From: Butyriboletus loyo | Lineage: Eukaryota; Basidiomycota; Agaricomycetes; Boletales; Boletaceae | Length of the DNA stretch: 33,474 nt | Assembly (NCBI GenBank): GCA_038093515.1 | Contig: JBBPSI010000256.1 | Coordinates: 1 to 33,474 of the forward strand | Reading direction: 5' to 3' | Part shown: positions 23,170 to 32,500 of the stretch, in pieces | How the letters are laid out: every line of letters starts with the position of its first letter | Numbering within the stretch: position 1 is the first letter of the stretch | Position numbers and translations under genes: made by a program | Notes under the pieces: model-generated | Seen by the model: only the letters and a program-made list of their open reading frames with translations | Databases searched by the model: none | What the model was told of the DNA's origin: nothing

Positions 23170-23530
23170 TGCCATTCCCGCTGCCTGCCTTGAGATGCCA
23201 CTGCAAATGCGCCCCGCCTGCGCTCAGATGCCCACCACAAATGTACCCCACCCACGTTCAGATGCCCGCCGCAAATGTATCCCACCCGCCTTGAGATGCC
23301 ACTGCAAATTCACCCTGCCTGCGCTCAGATGCTGGCCACAAATGTACCCTGCCCACGTTCAGATGCCCGCTGCAAATTCACCCCACCCACCCTGAGATGC
23401 CACTGCAGATGTGCCCTGCCCGCGTTCAGATGCCTGCCACAAATGTACCCCACCCACCTTGAGATGCCACCACAGATGCGCCCCACCCGCCACTAGATGC
23501 CTCCGCCCACTGCGTATGCATGCCGCCCAC
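23170..23530. repeat. 34-bp minisatellite, about nine copies
   Basis: Monomers resemble ATGCCCGCCGCAAATGTA followed by CCCCACCCACGTTCAG, each 33-34 bp, from about 23190 to 23500, with weaker copies to 23530. The array occupies the space between the convergent tail ORF and TET gene, as the 20-bp array does in the left relic, although the monomers are unrelated by eye. Confidence 0.8.
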
Positions 23531-23596
23531 CTTTGAATGCCACAACATTTCGTGAATGCACGCTGCCCAGCCCAAGTACCCTTTGGCAGCCCTTAT

Positions 23597-24134
23597 TGTT
23601 GCGAAGGCAACACGCAGTCGAATGCTAGCACGTAGTACCCAGCCACAAGCGGTCCACAACAGTTTCAGGTATACACAAGTACCTGGCAGAGATGAACTGG
23701 AGTCTCAACTTAATCCTCAACTGTTGCCAGCGAATAGACAAGTGGTTAAAACTAGGGAATCCTAGTCTAACCACGAGCCTTTATATATTGTACAGAAGTG
23801 CGCACAGACCATGCTGTGCGTGAGATGAATTACTATACATGGCTAGACTAAAGAAGAGAAGCGCAACGGTGATTAACCACACAAGGCGCGGGGATCAAAA
23901 AGAAGAGAAGTAAACGGAGATTAAATACATGTGTCGTGACGTCATAGAGTCTAGGCTTGGTCTAGGCCATGACATCATATGCTTAGTCAGCAGGAGATCA
24001 CATGTAAGTTCCCACGATCACATGTAAGTTCCCACGATCACGTGTACTATGTCACGTGATCTTTGAAGTTGAAAACGACTAAGTCCGAAGTGAAAGTGTA
24101 CGAAGTGTACGAATAAAATGTTATGATTATAACA
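23597..24134 (+). mobile_element. Solo LTR, 538 bp, Gypsy-type, TSD CTTAT
   Basis: Starts TGTTGCGA and ends GATTATAACA, with exact target duplication CTTAT at 23592-23596 and 24135-24139. It has a TATA box (TTTATATATTG) followed by GCGCACAGACCA, which sets plus orientation, and a short hairpin around the related word TGCGCACAGACCATGCTGTGCG. A 20-bp direct repeat (GATCACATGTAAGTTCCCAC, 23996-24015 and 24016-24035) lies near its 3' end. No internal domain remains. Confidence 0.9.
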
Positions 24135-24268
24135 CTTATACTCCTGCCTTCCGCCACTGTCTCTGCCTGCCCGGAATTAAATTTGACCGCCGATGACTTT
24201 ACATTGCAATCTGTCAACTCTGCATATATTCTACTCATCTATCTCCATATCCAGCTTATTGGCCTCTA

Positions 24269-26462
24269 TTATCCACCATATTCCAACCTTCCCAGCTTCT
24301 CCACCTGGGCATAATTACATCTTGGAACACCCACCGCTGCATGTACCTTGTCCTGCATGTACCATGCAATGCATGCGTGATCCTCCACTACCTCCGCTGC
24401 CCTGTGGACGATCAGCCTGCCTGAAAATGCAACCACAGTCCCAGGCAGATACCATAACCTCAGCTCCTGCCTTGGAAAGGTGAGGTCGAGGCCGCTATAA
24501 TTCCCGACTGTGAGAAGTTGATCAAACCATTATGGAAGTCCATTTTTGTCCAGATGGCAGGGGCTGGACCTGTTAACCATGGCAGAAAGGCTATTGAATA
24601 TGGATGGCCAGAGTTCCAGCACCCCCTGCATGTCCTTGAGGTCCTCCGCCGATGAGACGCCCCAGAGTTGGATCATCGCCTCCCGCGCTAAGTCATACAT
24701 CTCAGGATGCATGATGCTCATGGCGGCGGACATTACCGCCTGTGTGTCCATCATGTTTGCAAGCCAGATCCTCCCCTCATTGTTATTCTGCCCACCCTTC
24801 AGAGTGGCGGAAACCTCCAGTTCACCGCTGGAATGCTGCAAGCTGCGGTGAAGCTGTGTGTGCCTAATAAGTAAATCCGACTTACATCACGCCCTTGCTG
24901 ATACCATGCGGGGGACATGTTAAGGCACCCCGCCAGCTCCGCATCCTGGCAGAAATAGCTCTCCTGCATTCTCCAATTTTTACCCGCTTTTGATGCAGTG
25001 ATACTCCTCGTGAGGGTGTTGCAGAGGTGCTGAAATGAGCTCCATACCACCTCCTATGGCTGCTATTCAAATGGCAGTGGAACTGGCAGGCTGTTACGCT
25101 GGAGTGCGAAACAACTAGCAGCGAGCGCTTGAATAGGGGCTCGAGCCTAATCGGGAAGTGGCCGACTCGCGTAGACGACGCTATCGGGCTTCTGCTGAGC
25201 AAGTGTCTTCGAGATGTTGAGTGGTGGCGACCAGTCGAGATCGAGTAGAGACTTATTGGCTCAATCGGCAGATGGGGTATAAGCTAGATTGCTAGGCACT
25301 TGGTAGATGCGTAGAATTAGCTAGAGAAGCCGTACTATGCTAAGTACACTGGTATATATACTAATAGATATGGCGCACAGACCAAGCTGTGCGTGGCAGC
25401 GAGGGTGAAGGGTTATGAGTCGCGTCGAGTCATAACCATAAAATGTGGAGCGGCAAAGTGCCGGTAACGAGGGAGCGAAGCTCCGAGCAAGGTGGCGACA
25501 TCGTCAACGAATAGGAAGATCAGAAGGTGAAGTGACGATGTCCTCGAGGTGTGGCCCACAGGGCAAAGGGTGCGCGAACAGCGGAGCCCTTGGATACGGG
25601 TCTCGACGCGAAGGTACGACGCGTCGTAATCTAATCACGTGCTAGTCACATGATGCAACAAATGTCATTGGTCAAGAAAAGTGGGACGCGACAGCTCAAC
25701 TGTGGGTCCGGCCTGACAGGGCGACAAGACAGGGGCTATCTCAGTGTAGCGACACTGAGACTTGCAGAACGACCGGGGAAGTGGATAACGTCCACTAGGC
25801 GACTAAGGAGCGGGTGATGGGCGGCATCGCGAGACGGCGGGGGCGGCGGGGACGCGTGAGCATGGGAAAACGAGTGGCGGGGTATGCTTAGGGGTAAAAC
25901 TGTAACACAGGCCATGCATACACACCTGGTTCACCCTGCTCAATGCCTTCGGGAGATACCATGCAATGATATACCCCCTTTCATTGACTATCATAGCTGG
26001 CGCCATCAATGACCGCCAAGACCTTCCATCCAGGTCTGATGTGAGATTCTGCTTTGATTCATATCTCAACACCACATCCACTTCCCGCAGCGAATTAAAT
26101 TCCACCGGTGTGACTACCTGATAGATCAGCTGGTACCAGCTCTGATGTATGATAATCTTACCTGGATGCTTGTATGCCTCCGCTAAAGCATGCACCATCA
26201 AATCCGCCTTGCAGACTGTTTCCACAGAAATGTTGATGTTTGGAAGAATCTCCATTGGAACAGTGGTAGGTTGAATTTCGGCAGAGAATCGACCTTGCAT
26301 ATAAATCGAAATGTGATCCATGAGCTTGAGCAGGGACCCAGCTGGAGCCTTGGTGAAGGGTCGGGTGGAGGACATCGTGAGAATTCTATGAAACGACACT
26401 GGGAAGTAAATGCCATCCTCCACCTGATTATAGAGCCATTCATCTCCAAGACAACCGGGGTT
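24269..26462 (-). pseudogene. TET/JBP-like 2OG-Fe(II) dioxygenase, copy 2, split by an LTR in an intron
   Basis: TET/JBP enzymes oxidise 5-methylcytosine in DNA. On minus the frame is open from about 26462 (true start not found) through an N-terminal part, then DVVLRYESK and AMIVNERGYIIAWYLP to an exon end at 25926. An intron at 25054-25925 contains an entire solo LTR; without it and one TSD the intron would be 51 bp. The next exon (25053-24886) reads WSSFQHLCNTL and CLNMSPAWYQQGRD; a 50-bp intron follows (24836-24885). The last exon has MHPEMYDLAREAM, the HxD motif as HLD (His 24557-24555), SIFNSLSAMVNR and, after a TAA at 24532-24530 in place of a likely CAA, the distal His in RLIVHR and WYMQDKVH. 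The expected 2-oxoglutarate Arg reads His (EDHACIA). The frame ends at TAA 24269. Broken, but with most of the domain readable. Confidence 0.75.
25092..25907 (+). mobile_element. Solo LTR, 816 bp, Gypsy-type, TSD CAGGC, inside a TET intron
   Basis: Starts TGTTACGC and ends ACTGTAACA, with exact duplication CAGGC at 25087-25091 and 25908-25912. GGTATATATACTAATAG followed by GCGCACAGACCA gives plus orientation, antisense to the host gene. It is CpG-rich compared with the decayed genes around it, for example TCGAGATCGAGTAG and GACGCGTCGT, which suggests a younger insertion or less deamination. It sits wholly inside an intron of the TET-like gene. Confidence 0.92.
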
Positions 26463-26744
26463 TCAAGTCAAAGCAACCTAATGTGGCATGACTCCTATAT
26501 ATTCAAAATGCACCCGCCGCCCTGCATGTCCACAACCTGGCCAAGGAGTGCAATTAAATACATTTAGGTGGTAGCTCTTGGATAGAAGTCACCAGGCCCA
26601 CTCAAGCCTGTAGCAGAACAGCCTGCACATATAGAATGCCCCCCATTGATCCTGAAGGGACCTGCCCATTGCTGCGGCGGAATGCCCAATATTAGCTATC
26701 TGCTTGCCATATCCTTCATTTAATGCTAGTGGCCGCCCCTTCGG
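26463..26744. other. Possible upstream or 5' part of the TET-like gene
   Basis: A stop in the TET frame at 26463-26465 means that any further upstream exon must be spliced in. I cannot identify it. The stretch ends at the first monomers of array B. Confidence 0.35.
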
Positions 26745-27760
26745 CGCTGCAAATCGCATTGCGGGCCCGCCAGTATATGCCATGCCGCCCTACCCGCCAC
26801 CCCTCAGGCCTGCCTGCCACACTCCTGCCAAGAGTATACCTCTCTGCATGCCCCCTGCAGGCCCTCTCATTTGCAGCGCATTACCTCTATCTATACCTGG
26901 CGGGCCTGCTCATATGTACCGCAAATATGCCTGCAGGCCCTGTCTTCCCAAGCATATTTCCCCTATATACACCCCGCAGGCCCACCCATATGTACCCCAC
27001 ATACACCTGTGGGCCCTCTCATCCACCCCGCAGTCTGTCTATGCCACCTGGCGGGCCTGCCAATATATACCTCACATACACCTGCTGCCCCTCTCATTCA
27101 AAGCACATTTCCCCTATATACACCTGGCGGGCCCACCCATATATACCACATGTATACCTGCAGGCCCTGTTGTCAAAAGCACATTTCCCCCATATACACC
27201 TGGCAGGCCCGACCATATATACTATAAATATGTCTGCAGGCCCTCTTGTCTATCGTACATTTCCTCTATATACACCTGCAGGCCCTGTCATCAAAAGCAC
27301 ATTTCCCCTATATACACCTGGCGGGCCTGCCCATATATACTGCATGCACACATGCAGGCCCTGTCGCCCAAAGCACATTTCCCCCATATACACCTGGTGG
27401 GCCCAACCATATATACTGGAAATATGTTGGCAGGCCCTCTCGTCTATATCACATTTCCTCTATATACACCTGCGGGCCCCCTCATCTACCCCACACTCTT
27501 ACTATATACCCCCAGCAGGCCTACCCATATGTTGCATATATCCCCCCTGCAGGCCCCCTCATCTAAAGTACATTCCTTCTATATATACCTGGCGGGCCTG
27601 CCCACATATACCACATGTACACCTGCAGGCCCTCCTGTCTAAAGCACATCCCTTCTATATACACATGGCAGGCCCCCCATATATACCATATGCCCACATG
27701 CAGGCCCTCCTGTCTACCATACATTTCCTCTATATACACCTGGCAGGCCTGTCCATCAAT
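26745..27760. repeat. Minisatellite array B (about 76-bp units of 34+42 bp), inverted relative to array A
   Basis: Units contain CTGGCGGGCCTGCCCATATA and TGCAGGCCCTGTC then AAAGCACATTTCCCC and TATATACACC. The block CCTGG(C/T)(G/A)GGCC recurs at 27046, 27123, 27199, 27317 and 27393, mostly 76-77 bp apart. The GGGCC / CATAT / CCTGC words match those of array A read on the other strand. Very long plus-strand ORFs (up to 363 codons) arise because the units lack stops in all three frames; I do not treat them as genes. Confidence 0.82.
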
Positions 27761-28130
27761 GCTGTGCTAAATTTCACCCAAGGGCCTGCCCCAGGGTGGC
27801 CGTATGCCAGGTGACATTGTCAACCCAGGGTGGCCATCTGCATAGGAAAATGTGACTACATGGGCTCAACTTTCAGACCATTTCAATCAAGGAGTAGTCC
27901 TGCATGTTGAATTCAAGTTGAACATCAGACCAGTGCATGCATCCTCGCACGCCATATGGAACTGCCGATCCATCTCTGGCCACCAGACGACTCTCATGCC
28001 CTCTCCCCTGATCGTGCCAGTGGCCCAGGCCCCAGGACTTGACCATGGCGGCAGCAGTGGGAAGTCATTGGTGACAGACATTACTTTGCTTCTGGCAAGT
28101 GTCCCACCGGGATGTTGAACGTCAGACCGT
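27761..28130. repeat. Right inverted terminal region of the large KDZ element
   Basis: This is the inverted counterpart of about 10170-10590. The best match is 27779-27841 (reverse complement) to 10454-10516, at about 84 percent over 63 bp. The ordered smaller matches continue outward past ATGTAGTCACATT (about 27850-27865) and CATGCACTG (about 27932-27942) to CCCGGTGGGAC near 28100. It lies on the outer side of array B, symmetrical with the left side. The outer boundary is not resolved. Confidence 0.65.
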
Positions 28131-28260
28131 GCACGGGCCCTCATGCATCATATCGCACCGCATCATTTCCAGTTGGCGACAGACGTTGCTTTGCTTTCAG
28201 GTGTCCCACTGGCATGTTGAATGTCGGACCGCATGTTGGGCCCACCATATCCTGCTTCCT
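27895..28260. repeat. About 102-bp direct repeat in the right terminal region
   Basis: Two units start with GTGTCCCAC at about 28099 and 28201, followed by ATGTTGAA(C/T)GTC(A/G)GACCG. A weaker earlier unit with ATGTTGAA and CATCAGACC lies near 27905. The repeat overlaps the inverted terminal region and may extend it to about 28230 on the right side. Confidence 0.6.
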
Positions 28261-28334
28261 TTTTTGGATGCTGACTCAGCAGCTGCAACTCAAATCCAGG
28301 GTTCCCTGCGAGTGATCCTTTGACACATTTACAT

Positions 28335-28353
28335 GCTGTGCCCAGGGCACAGC
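28335..28353. repeat. Perfect 19-bp palindrome
   Basis: GCTGTGCCC and GGGCACAGC flank one central base. The right arm continues into GTGTGTATTTT, so 28345-28364 equals the reverse complement of 2835-2854. It may be part of a small inverted-repeat element or a protein-binding site; the function is unknown. Confidence 0.55.
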
Positions 28354-28409
28354 GTGTGTATTTTCTTGATTATAGTAACTTATGTCTTTCAAATTGTACG
28401 CCACATATT

Positions 28410-28808
28410 ATGACTACTACGCCATCACTGCTGTCAGTGCTGCCACTGGCTATTCTGCCTCCACCCCCTATCACACCAACATCACGCACCCAAGGCGCAA
28501 TCACTCCAGCCACTAGCCAAACCATGGTACTGACTCCAAATAATTTTGGTCATGCCTTGTCATCTTCGAAAATTGAGAAGTTGAAAGAAGGTAATTGGCT
28601 TGCATGGGAGATGCGTATGACTGCTGTCCTAAAAAGGAAAGGGGTATATGGCATTGTTGCTGGAACTGATTTCAGAATTGGTAAAGTCCGAGCAGGCGCA
28701 CCGAGGGCAACAAAGGATGCAAGGGTAAACCTATCAGTGGAAAGACTCACTGATAATACGAGAGTGAGAGTATCACAAACAGAGTATAAGGAGCAAGGCT
28801 CAACTTAG
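28410..28808 (+). pseudogene. Copia-type Gag N-terminal fragment
   Basis: From ATG 28410 the frame encodes a low-complexity Thr/Pro-rich start and then KIEKLKEGNWLAWEMRMTAV, the W-x2-W-like Gag opening common in Copia elements. The frame stops at 28806-28808, just before the LTR at 28835. No protease, zinc knuckle or Pol follows on plus. It is opposite in direction to the Copia element to its right and looks like the remnant of an older element cut off by that insertion. Confidence 0.6.
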
Positions 28809-28834
28809 AGATATCGCAGTAGTGATGATAGAAC

Positions 28835-29118
28835 TGAAAGATCTGGAGAAAAGCGACAAGCCATAAGGGCTGTCTTATATACAGTACATGAGTGTTTGTA
28901 CTTATGTTCTGTATAGTACCTTTATAAGGTATAGTATGAAATACATGACGATATGATAGAGATAAGAGATAAGACTAAGCATATCGTCCAATAGCATAAT
29001 AAGAGCTATTTGTAATGTGATAAGCGTGACTAGGTCTAGACAATGATGTCATATAGACCAGTCTAGAAACGTAGTGGCTGTAAGTGAAATACAGAAATAG
29101 AACACTACCGTTTCAACA
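28835..29118 (-). mobile_element. 284-bp Copia LTR, extra copy
   Basis: It begins TGAAAGATCT and ends TTTCAACA in plus coordinates, so it has TG...CA ends. It differs from 29199-29482 at only six positions I counted and has no indel (constant offset 364 bp). An 8-bp direct repeat GATAGAAC flanks it exactly (28827-28834 and 29119-29126). It is either a solo LTR or part of a tandem LTR structure at the end of the adjacent element. Confidence 0.8.
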
Positions 29119-29198
29119 GATAGAACTGAAAGATCTAGAGAAAAGACAACCAAACAACAACAACACTACTTCTAAGGTATATATGACATCATTCTAGA

Positions 29199-29482
29199 TG
29201 AAAGATCTAGAGAAAAGCGACAAGCCATAAGGGCTGTCTTATATACAGTACAGGAGTGTTTGTACTTATGTTCTGTATAGTACCTTTATAAGGTATAGTA
29301 TGAAATACATGACGATATGATAGAGATAAGAGATAAGACTAAACATATCGTCCAATAGCATAATAAGAGCTATTTGTAATGTGATAAGCGTGACTAGGTC
29401 TAGACAATGATGTCATTTAGACCAGTCTAGAAACATAGTGGCTGTAAGTGAAATACAGAAATAGAACACTACCATTTCAACA
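29199..29482 (-). mobile_element. 3' LTR of the minus-strand Copia element
   Basis: A 284-bp LTR, TG...CA, about 98 percent identical to 28835-29118. On minus it begins TGTTGAAATGG directly after a purine-rich run, which is the expected position of the 3' LTR of the element whose Pol frame ends at 29501. The matching 5' LTR would lie beyond the window. Confidence 0.85.
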
Positions 29483-29493
29483 CTCCTCCTCGC
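29483..29493 (-). other. Polypurine tract of the Copia element
   Basis: On minus the sequence is GCGAGGAGGAG, immediately before the 3' LTR, the standard place for the primer of plus-strand DNA synthesis. Confidence 0.7.
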
Positions 29494-29500
29494 TTCAGCA

Positions 29501-32500
29501 TTACTTCTTTATAGAGACAAAAGGAGAAAGAGAGAGCATGGACCGAACTTCTTCAAACCTCTGCCATGTCAGATTCTTCGTAAAGATATCTGCTGCTTGT
29601 TGTTGAGTAGGAGTATAGAAGAGAGTAATCTCCTTATCCTCGACGCATTCCCGGATGTAATGAAACGGAATTGCAATGTGTTTGCTGCGTCCTTCAACGG
29701 CAGGATTAGAAGCCAGAAATATAGCTCCCTGATTATCAACTAGAAGGGGTAAAGGACCAAGTCTGTATCCCATCTCGAAGAACAAGGAGCGCACCCAAGA
29801 GAGCTGTTTAGCGGTCTCGGTCATGCCCATATATTCTGCTTCAGTTGAAGAGTGAGCAATCTTGCGTTGTCGTCTGGATAACCATGATACTATGCCAGAT
29901 GCTAGAAATATACAATAACCAGTCGTTGAACGACGGGTTTCAATATCGCCTGCCCAGTCAGTGTCGCTGTATGCAATAAAGCCAGAATTGGCTCTCGGAC
30001 CAGACTGGCTGTGTCCGGAATACATTATGCAAAGGTCTGGAGTTCCAACCAGATAGCGGACTATATAGAGCGCTCTTTGCAAATGTTCTTCCGATGGATT
30101 GGAAGAAAATTGCGACATCTTGATGACAGCATGAGCGATATCGGGTCTAGATCCAAGCATGATGAATAGGAGGGATCCGATGACAGATTGATATTGAGAA
30201 CGCAAAGATGGCGATGCTTCGGTGGTTGATGGTGAAGGATTATAACCAGAAGGAAGAGGTGTGCGTGCGGGTTTTGCATTTTCAAGCTTGAATCGTTTAA
30301 TGACCTTCTGTGCGTAATCGCACTGATCCAGCCTCAGGGTACGATTTCTTCGATCCCTGGTAATCCGCATGCCTAAATACTCTTTCGCTTCTCCAAGGTC
30401 TCGACTCTCCCAAGTCTTCATAAAGTGCTTCTTGTGAGCGAGGACTTGTGCTTTATCACTACCCATAAAAAGAGCATCATCAACATATATAACTAAAATA
30501 ATGATGACTTTCCCGATGAATTTTATATAAGTTCCCGGGTCAGACAAGGTACGCTTGAAACCTTGTTTGATTAGTGATAAATGCAAGGCTTTGTTCCATT
30601 GAAGGGCCGCTTGCTTAAGGCCATAGATTGCTTTTCGTAGGCGACAGACTTTACTTTCTGAGCCTTTTTGAGCGAAACCCTCAGGTTGTTCCATATAGAT
30701 TTCTTCGTCAAGATCTCCAAAGAGAAATGCAGTCTTGACGTCTAGAGCCTCGATTTCCCAATCTTCTAAGGCAGCTAGAGCTAAGAGAATCCTAACGGTT
30801 TCAAACCTGGCAACTGGTGAGAAGGTTTCCTCGTAATCAATTCCGAAGATTTGGGTAAAGCCTTTTGCTACCCAGCGAGACTTGTATCGTCCATCGCTTT
30901 TTCGTACATTTATCCATTTCCCTTTAATGACTTGACGTCCCTTGGGAAGATCTACCAGATCCCATACTCGTTGTTCTTGAAACAACTTGTATTCCTCTCC
31001 CATGGCGGTTAGCCATAAGGATCTCTCGGCAGGAGGTAATCTCATTACTGCCTTGTGAGACTGTGGGATACCATCGACAGTAGCAGCAGCTAAAAGAGAT
31101 TTAATCCACTTAGCGCTGTACATCTGTCCTAAGTCATCTTCTTCATTTGTGGGTCTCGGTTGATTAACCGGTTGTGGAGTAGGAATTAACTCCTCCTGAA
31201 TAGGATCCAGTCCTCGATGTATTTCTCGTTCTATCTCGATCGGAGGTCGATTCCCATAAGCATTATCTGGGACAATCCGTGGAACACGGATGCGAGTAGG
31301 ACGAGGATTAAAGTCCTGACCAGTCTGCAAGAAGTCTGGATCATTGATCGCTGGTATTGGAGCACCTTGAGATCGTAAATCCTGATCGAACTCATCATAT
31401 AAGTCACGTTGGTGACCTCGAGCACGAATATCTCGAGTCGGATGATGTTGATGAGGACGATTGCGAAATTCAGTAATTCGTTCAGGATATACTCTTGTTG
31501 GAGGTAAGAAAGTGGAAGGACGAATCCGACCAGGATCTTCAAATGTTTCCAACGGAGGTATCATTTGACGTTTATGTTGGTGTCGATCCATAATAGACGA
31601 TCTATGTCCAGTATCTGGTGTTTCTCTTTTAACTCCATGACGTGGAGGTGAGAATAACGGTGGTTGTTCTTCATGAATGGAATCAGGAGATGGAGGATCG
31701 AGGATTAAAGGTGATGGTGGATGTTCAGGAATAACCCATGGTGAAGGTGTGACTGATGGTTGAGGAGACGGTTGTTGCATTTCGTCAGGATTAATGATGG
31801 GGGAAATTGGTGGTAGGCCTTCGCGTATTATACCGGTTCCATCAAATCGTACTCCTAGTGGAGGTGGCTCGTCAGCTCTTTGTTGATTTGAAGGTGGGGC
31901 GTCAGATGTACTATCTTCATCATCTCCATGTTCATCGGCATCTGTTGGAAGAATTGGAGGCGGAATTGTGGCTTGTCTGTCGTTCTGTTCTTTGGAACAA
32001 TGTGGGAAGTTTTCTTCGTCAAAAGTCGCGACGGACTCTACTAAAACTCGTCTTCGGGTTGGAGACCAAAAGCGATAGCCTTTGGTGCCAGATTCATATC
32101 CGATGAAGGTGGCTTGTTCCGATTTCGGAGACAACTTGTTTTCCCTGAGTTCCTTCTTTATAAAGACATATGCACGACATCCAAATACCCGGAAATATGA
32201 TATATCCGGTTTCTCCCCAGAGAACATCTCGATGGGGGTTTTCCAATTATGACGACGCATCGGTTGGCGATTGTAGATATGAAGTGAGGTTTCGGTTGTG
32301 TCCTGCCAGAAGACTTTTGGTAGACAGGCAGTATGGCGCATGGCTTCTTCTTTTTCCAGGATGGTCCTATTAAATCGCTCTGCATGACCATTCTGTTGAG
32401 GGGTGTAAGGTACAGAGAGCTGATGCTCAATGCCCCTGGACGAGAGGAACGTCCGAATGTCTTTAGACATGTATTCCCCCCCATGATCCGAACGGACAGC

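Noticed and set aside
23996..24035. Short CRISPR-like direct repeats
   Set aside because: Only two adjacent 20-bp copies without spacers, inside a fungal solo LTR.
26723..27814. A 363-residue repetitive secreted or structural protein
   Set aside because: Three overlapping frames are all open across a minisatellite with a 76-bp period that is not a multiple of three, so no single repeat peptide is conserved. There is no start context, splice site or domain.
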